A stretch of DNA of 12,350 nt. Source: CAZVAP01 sp964625125. GTDB lineage: Bacteria > Patescibacteriota > Gracilibacteria > Absconditabacterales > Absconditicoccaceae. The stretch covers positions 1 through 12,350 of the forward strand of contig CAZVAP010000023.1 of NCBI GenBank assembly GCA_964625125.1, given 5' to 3'. Made by a program: the position numbers and the translations under genes. Positions 7,510 through 12,350 of this stretch are shown one piece after another (within the stretch, counting starts at the first letter, position 1; each line of letters begins with the position of its first letter). The notes beneath the pieces are model-generated. The model was not told where the DNA came from. It did no database searches and was given only the letters and a program-made list of their open reading frames with translations.

Positions 7510-8403
7510 ATGAAGATATATTGAAATTCTCATGCAAAAGAGATTTTAGATAAAATTTATGAAAAAATATTAAATTGAACTTTACAGAGTTGATTTTTTT
7601 TGCTTTCTTGACCTGCTAATATTGGTAAGAAAACTTTAATTTTAAATATGATTGATAAATTAGGAGTTTTACCTCAAGATATGTTAGTTATTGAAGATCC
7701 AGGAAAAATAGATTGAAAACTTTATCAAATTAGAGTTGATGTTCCTGATAAAGATCAAATTTTACTTGTAGGTGATAAAAAATTTATAAATTATTGAGCT
7801 AGACAAATTCAAGATTTTATTTCCACTACTCCTTTTGGGAATTATAAAATTATACTTATAGAAAATATTGAAAGATTAAATATTTCTGCTGCAAATGCTT
7901 TATTAAAAACTTTTGAAGAACCTCCTGTAAATACTTTTATTTTTGCTACAACTTCTAATAAAACAAAGATTTTGTCTACTATTTTATCTAGAGCATTTTT
8001 AATTAATTTTTATCCATTAACTTATAATCAATTTGTTGAGTTTATAAAAACTGAATTACCTGATTTATCTAATACTAGAGTTCAAATTTTATATGCTATA
8101 AGTGCTGGAAGGATAGGATTAGCAAAAAATCTACTTTCTCAAAAAGATGGTTCTTTGAATATTTTGGAGATAATAGAAGAATTTATTCAGCTTGAAGAAA
8201 AAACTTCGGATGTTTTTGGTAGATTTTCTCTAATTAAAGAACTAATACAATCAGATAAAATCTATGTTTTTTTAGATTCTTTAATTTTTTACTATAATCA
8301 AAAGAAAGATTTTGAAAAAGTTAATAAGTTGATTTTTATTAAGCAAGCTGTTGCTTCAAATGTAAATATAGAAAACTTATTTTTTAATTACTTGATAAAT
8401 TAA
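7510..8403 (+). CDS. holB: DNA polymerase III delta' subunit (clamp-loader, HolB-like)
   Basis: The 297-residue protein resembles the clamp-loader delta' subunit, which with delta and tau/gamma opens the sliding clamp. The key signature is NALLKTFEEPP (129-139), followed by LSTILSRAFLINF, the sensor-1 SRC-like region with Ala for Cys. The P-loop position reads GPANIGKKT (34-42): the residue after GK is Lys instead of Ser/Thr, and the Walker B position is ENIERL instead of DExx. This fits delta', which does not hydrolyse ATP, and argues against tau/gamma. The first P-loop Gly is TGA; six of 15 glycines are. The four-cysteine zinc module of many delta'/tau proteins is absent, since the protein has no cysteine. 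An in-frame TAA at 7498-7500 bounds the start. The stop directly abuts the next start (TAAATG), so the two genes are probably co-transcribed. Confidence 0.88.
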
Positions 8404-9441
8404 ATGAAAATTGCTTTTGTACATGATTGGCTTGTATATCCTGGTGGTGCAGAAAAAGTTTTTTTTGATTTAATAGATGATATTTTAAATAAAAAATGAT
8501 ATTTTTCTTTTCCTGAGATAAAGGCTATTACTTCCTATGAAATTTTTACTACTTTTTATAATCCTAACTTTGTTTTACCTGAGTTTGTAAATAAAAATAA
8601 AATAAAATCAGTTCTTTCAACAACTAAAATTTGATCTTTCTATAGAAATTTTTTTCCTCTTTTTCCTGTATTTCAAAAAAAATTGTCTGCCAAAATAAGA
8701 AGTTATAATCCAGATTTAGTAATTATTTCTTCTTTTGCAATTTGAAAAAATATAGATTTTTCAGGAAGAAAATATTTGTATTTACATTCACCTATGCAGT
8801 ATATTTGGTCTCATTATGAGGATTATTTAAAAAAGTTTTCTGGTGTAAAAAAATCAATTTTTAAGTTATCAGCTAAATATTTAAGAACTTGGGATAAAAA
8901 GTATAATAATTTTGATTATGTGATAGCTAATTCTACTTATACTAAAAATTTAGCAAAACAAATTTATAATATTAATGTTGATAAAGTTATATTTCCAAAG
9001 GTAAATATTCCTAATTTTAAAAAAGTAGATGTAGTAAAAAAATATAACTTAAATAAGGATTATTTTTTGTATGTTTGAAGATTGGTAAGACTTGTGAAAA
9101 ATGTAGATTATTTAATTAAAATATTTAATAAATATCCTAATAAACAGCTTGTTTTAGTAGGGGACTGACCAGATAGAAATTATTTACAATCATTAGCTTG
9201 AGAAAATATAAAATTTTTAGGTTATATACCCAATACTTCTGATGATTATTGGAATTTAATTTTAAATTCAAAAGCTGTTATTAATTTAACTAAGGAAAGT
9301 TTTTGAATAGTAAATTATCAAGTAGGTAAATTATGAAAAACTCTTATTAGTATAGATGCTTGAGCTATAAATGATATTCCTTGAAATAAGTTTTTAATTA
9401 AGAAATTTGAGGATTTAGAAAAATATATTGAAGAATTATAG
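8404..9441 (+). CDS. Glycosyltransferase, GT-B fold, family 4-like
   Basis: The 345-residue protein has the two Rossmann halves of a GT4-type glycosyltransferase. The N-terminal acceptor half opens with MKIAFVHDWLVYPGGAEKV, including the GGAE loop, and contains YLYLHSPMQYIWSHYEDY and VIANSTYTKNLA. The C-terminal donor half has YVGRLVRLVKNVDYLI, LVLVGDGPDRNYL and IKFLGYIP. Such enzymes move a sugar from a nucleotide-sugar to a lipid or glycan, typically for cell-surface polysaccharide; donor and acceptor cannot be told here. In the E-x7-E motif the first Glu is E298 (ESFGIVNYQ) but the second is Q306. Ten of 17 glycines are TGA. It begins immediately after the delta' stop without a ribosome binding site, suggesting translational coupling; a functional link is not evident. 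Confidence 0.9.
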
Positions 9442-9454
9442 ATTTTTAAACTTA

Positions 9455-9482
9455 TTGTATTTTCTTTTAAAATTACTATATT
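9455..9482 (+). promoter_or_regulatory. Candidate promoter of metG
   Basis: TTGTAT (9455-9460) and TATATT (9477-9482) are separated by 16 bp, the same spacing as the ppa candidate. Transcription would begin near 9489, about 25 bases before the metG start. The small hairpin at 9485-9498 overlaps the expected start point, so promoter and terminator readings compete for the same bases. Confidence 0.4.
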
Positions 9483-9484
9483 AT

Positions 9485-9503
9485 GGCTAATTTTAGCTTT
9501 TAA
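9485..9503 (+). terminator. Weak candidate terminator after the glycosyltransferase gene
   Basis: GGCTA (9485-9489) can pair with TAGCT (9494-9498) around ATTT, with one G-T pair, followed by TTTAAATTTTT. The stem is short. It is the only hairpin-plus-T arrangement between the glycosyltransferase stop and metG, and neighbouring genes here do have terminators. It may be chance. Confidence 0.35.
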
Positions 9504-9513
9504 ATTTTTAATT

Positions 9514-11055
9514 ATGGCAAAGAAGGTTTTAGTAACAACTCCTATTTACTATGTTAATTGAGAACCTCATATAGGGCATACTTATAGTTCTTTAATAGCA
9601 GATGTATTGGCAAGATTTCATAGAAGTATGGGAAATGATGTTAAATTTTCTACTTGAGTAGATGAAAATAGTCAAAAAACAGTTCAAAAAGCAAAGGAAC
9701 TATGAAAAGATGTGTATGAATATTTAGATGAAATGGCTAAAATTCATAAGTCTACTTGGGATAAATATAATATTTCATATACTGATTTTATTAGAACTTC
9801 TTCTGAAAAGCATAAAAAAGTGGTTCAAGATATATTGAAAAAAACATATGATAATGGATATATTTATAAAGCAAAATATTCTGGTTTATATTGTGTAGGA
9901 TGTGAAGCATTTAAAAAAGAAAGTGATTTAATTGAAAAAGATGGTCAATTAGTTTGTCCTGATCATTTAAAGCCTTGTGAATATATTGAGGAAGAAAATT
10001 ATTTTTTTAAGCTTACTGCTTTTGAAGATTTTCTTAAAAAATTATATTCTGAAAATCCTGAGTTTGTAACACCTGAAACTAGGTTTAATGAAGTAAAGAG
10101 TTTTGTAAATGAAGGTTTAGAAGATTTTTCAATTTCTAGACAAGGAGCTAATTTTTGAATTCCATTTCCATTTGATAAAGATCATGTAGTTTATGTATGG
10201 TATGATGCTTTGTTTAATTATTATACTGTTACATTAGATGATAATTTAAATCCTTTAGGATATTTTGGTGACAATATTTATCATGTTATAGGAAAAGATA
10301 TTGCAAAATTTCATGCTATTTATTGGCCAGCAATGTTGGAAGCAGTAAATTTACCAAAACCTAGAAAGATTTTTACTACAGGTTTTTTTACAGTTGATGG
10401 GCAAAAAATGTCTAAGTCATTGTGAAATGTAATAAAACCTTTAGAATTATTAGAAAAATATTGAAGAGATGCTATTGTATTGTATTTATTCTATGATATA
10501 AAAATTGGAAAAGATTGAGATTTTTCTTATTCTAGACTAGAAGATACTTACAATAATATATTAATTGGTGGGTGGTGAAATCTAGTTTATAGGGTTTCTA
10601 AACTAGCTGAAAAATATGATGTTAAAGAAGCTAAGCTATCTGAAGATATCCAAGAAATTAAAGAAAATTATTTTATTAAAGCTATTTTAAATAAGGAAAT
10701 TGAAAATAAACTAGAGGATTTAATCTTGAAAGTAGACTATCAAACTTATTTGAAATACTGGTATGATTTAATTCAATTGGTTAATAAATATATCCAAGAT
10801 ACTCAACCTTGGTCTGTTTACAAACACGATCCTGAAAAAGCTAAATCTATTCTGTCTACTGCAATTTGGTTAATTCATAAAATAAATTTATTAGGAAGTT
10901 TCTTCTTTATAGAAAGTTTTCATAAAATTAATGAGGTATTTTGATTTAAAAAGATAGATAATTCTAAAAATTTTGATGGTTTTATAGAAGATATTTACTT
11001 AAATGAATTTAAAATTACTCCAAATCCTCAAATTGTATTTAAGAAACTAAAATAA
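9514..11055 (+). CDS. metG: Methionyl-tRNA synthetase
   Basis: The 513-residue protein is a class I methionyl-tRNA synthetase, which joins Met to initiator and elongator tRNA using ATP. HIGH is present as H19-I-G-H22 after TTPIYYVNGEP, and KMSKS is exact at 298-302 (GQKMSKSLGN). The zinc knuckle has C127-x2-C130 and C148-PD-H151, the single-knuckle arrangement of Thermus-type enzymes. Other marks are FSTGVDENSQK, YVWYDALFNYY, VIGKDIAKFHAIYWPAML and an anticodon-domain DTQPWSV. It stops after the anticodon-binding domain, without the C-terminal EMAPII-like tRNA-binding domain of longer homologues. Nine of 27 glycines are TGA, including the one after KMSKSL. The N-terminus MAKKVLVTTPIYY fixes the start. 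Its last nine bases overlap the opposing metallophosphoesterase gene. Confidence 0.97.
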
Positions 11056-12243
11056 ATTTAAGTTTTTAAGTTCATTAAAATATTCCTGATAATTATCAGG
11101 GTATTTTTTTTTGATATATTCCTGAGCTAATTCTTTCCATGATAAAAAGCTATATGAAAGTTTCTCTTGGTTTATTTCTAATTCATCAATTATATTTCCT
11201 AATTTTCTTGTTTTTGTTCTAAAATTTAATGAATTTATTTTATCCAATAAACTTGATTGTATTTTATTTTGTGCTTGTGAGAAATTTTTTGTTTTTATAG
11301 TTAGGTTTAATTTTTTTATATCTAGCTTTTCGGGTATTATTTTATTTTGTAGATTTTCCTCTATAGTTTTTGTATTTTGGATAAATAAGTTTTCTAGGAT
11401 ATTTTCATTAATTTCTGAAAATTCTTCTGCATCAATGCTTATATAAGGGTTAATTATTACTTGGTAAAATTTATTTGGATAATTAAATATAACTTTAGTA
11501 TCATTTTCTTCTAAAGGAGAAGTATTCCAAAAGCTTCCTACACAAATATAATTTTTATATTTAAATGCTTGGTGTAAATGTCAAGATATAATTTCAATAG
11601 GTAAATTGAAAATTTCTTCGTCTAAAGCAATATGGTTATAACTGAATTTACTGAATTGACCAGGAAATTTTGTATTATTTATATAAAAGTGATGAACCAA
11701 TATATCAGGCTTTTCTTTTATTAAAAACTCTAATAGTAATAAATTAATACTTCAACTTATCTTTAAATTTTTTTCTTCTTGTTGCCAATTTTTGTAAGCT
11801 GTAGCAAATATTTTTTTGTAGGAGTCATTGTTTGAATTTTTAACTAATTTATCAATTTCAATTATTTTAGTATTGTCTAAAATAGGGGTATTAAATGGGA
11901 AAAATAAAATTTTTTTATTGTCTATTTTTTTAATCTTAGGAGTAGAAATAATATGAAGGTTAGTTGTTATTTTTTCTAATGCTTTTTCTACTTCAGAGAA
12001 AATAAAGTGTCATTTTATATAATCGTGATTTCCTGCTAGGATATAGATATTTTTTTTATTACTAAGTTCTAAGCAATAATCAAAAAATTCTCATAAAATT
12101 TTAGGGTTGTATGCAAAATGGTAGATGTAATCTCCTAGAAAAATGATATTTTTAGGGTTAATTTGGTTAATTTTTTCTTTTAATTTTTCAAATATTTCAT
12201 TTTTCTTTTCAGCTTTTAAGTGTAAATCTCATATAAAAAGCAT
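11047..12243 (-). CDS. Calcineurin-like metallophosphoesterase, SbcD/Mre11-like
   Basis: The 398-residue protein shows the five metallophosphoesterase motifs in order: GDLH (5-8), LGDYIYH (D38), GNHD (71-74), VHH (H184-H185) and GHLH (221-224). These ligate two metal ions, usually Mn2+. Length, a helical C-terminal extension and motif spacing fit the SbcD/Mre11 nuclease group or related phage-type phosphoesterases, so a DNA-end-processing role is plausible. A general phosphodiesterase cannot be excluded. Motif II reads GDYIY where GDxxD is common. Five of 10 glycines are TGA, including those of GDLH and GHLH. No SbcC/Rad50 ATPase gene is visible; the region upstream of the start (12244-12350) holds no convincing gene. 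The start ATG (12241-12243) opens directly on motif I. The 3' end overlaps metG by nine bases and contains its terminator. Confidence 0.85.
11085..11112 (+). terminator. Intrinsic terminator of metG located inside the opposing gene
   Basis: CCTGAT (11085-11090) and ATCAGG (11095-11100) form a six-pair stem with an AATT loop; the 16 bases are a perfect palindrome. After GTA comes a run of nine T (11104-11112). It lies 30 bases past the metG stop, within codons of the convergent metallophosphoesterase gene. On the opposite strand no comparable T run follows the hairpin, so it should act mainly on metG. Confidence 0.78.
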
Positions 12244-12277
12244 TTTTTATTTTTAATATTTAAATTGGTAAAGTTAT

Positions 12278-12350
12278 ATGGCTGAAGGAGGGTATTTTCA
12301 ATACATTTTAAGTTTTACTTGATAAGTATTATTTAAATTCTTAAAATTAT
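12278..12350 (+). other. Unassigned edge segment with purine-rich AAGGAGG block and AT-rich inverted repeats
   Basis: ATG at 12278 opens only 15 codons before TAA when TGA is Gly, so no convincing gene is present. The segment has AAGGAGG (12284-12290), GTATT/AATAC pairing around TTC, and ATTTTAAG that can pair with CTTAAAAT close to the window end with a small inner ACTT/AAGT hairpin. It could be the leader or 5' part of a structured RNA or of a gene beyond the window, or it could be chance in AT-rich DNA. Confidence 0.2.

Noticed and set aside
394..12243. Many genes appear broken by premature TGA stops, suggesting pseudogenes or sequencing errors
   Set aside because: Each break is an in-frame TGA at or near an expected glycine, with no frameshift, and the reading frame and family motifs continue afterwards. 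TGA as Gly explains all of them.
12278..12325. Small gene starting MAEGGYFQYILSFTG
   Set aside because: It ends after 15 residues under table 25, has no neighbours to support it, and no alternative frame continues it.

Overview
This window comes from an AT-rich bacterium that reads TGA as glycine (NCBI translation table 25). Under the standard code nearly every gene is cut into pieces by in-frame TGA. With TGA read as Gly, eleven complete or edge-cut reading frames appear, and all end in TAA (8) or TAG (3). Several TGA codons fall on invariant glycines: the first Gly of the ATP synthase alpha P-loop, three adjacent Gly in TrmD, and the Gly of the metallophosphoesterase GHxH motif. Table 25 is known from the candidate phyla Absconditabacteria (SR1) and Gracilibacteria (BD1-5). 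The sequence does not decide between the two.

Layout: (1) 2-397 (+) is the 3' end of a gene with 31-residue tandem repeats resembling pentatricopeptide repeats. It converges on and overlaps (2) 394-2355 (-), a 653-residue unrecognised membrane protein with a possible LysM-like C-terminus. Divergent from that gene are (3) trmD, 2421-3098, and (4) an unrecognised exported protein, 3118-3852. Then come (5) a lone atpA, 3978-5480; (6) a CNNM/CorC-type transporter-like protein, 5537-6829; (7) ppa, 6923-7459; (8) a DNA polymerase III delta' subunit, 7510-8403, abutted directly by (9) a family 4-type glycosyltransferase, 8404-9441; and (10) metG, 9514-11055. metG converges on and overlaps (11) 11047-12243 (-), an SbcD/Mre11-like metallophosphoesterase.

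The recognisable genes are housekeeping genes for tRNA modification and charging, ATP synthase, pyrophosphate removal, DNA replication, DNA repair and envelope sugar transfer. Most are separate short transcription units. Hairpin-plus-T terminators follow atpA, the CNNM gene, ppa and metG, and probably the first gene. Only delta'/glycosyltransferase, and perhaps trmD/exported protein, look like operons. I see no Shine-Dalgarno sequence at any start; leaders are A/T-rich. I found no tRNA, rRNA, CRISPR array, insertion sequence or phage gene. No intergenic stretch exceeds about 125 bp, so the window is compact. The most unusual items are the recoding itself, the strong gene-to-gene difference in TGA use, the PPR-like repeats, the two large unknown envelope proteins, and terminators buried in convergent coding sequence.
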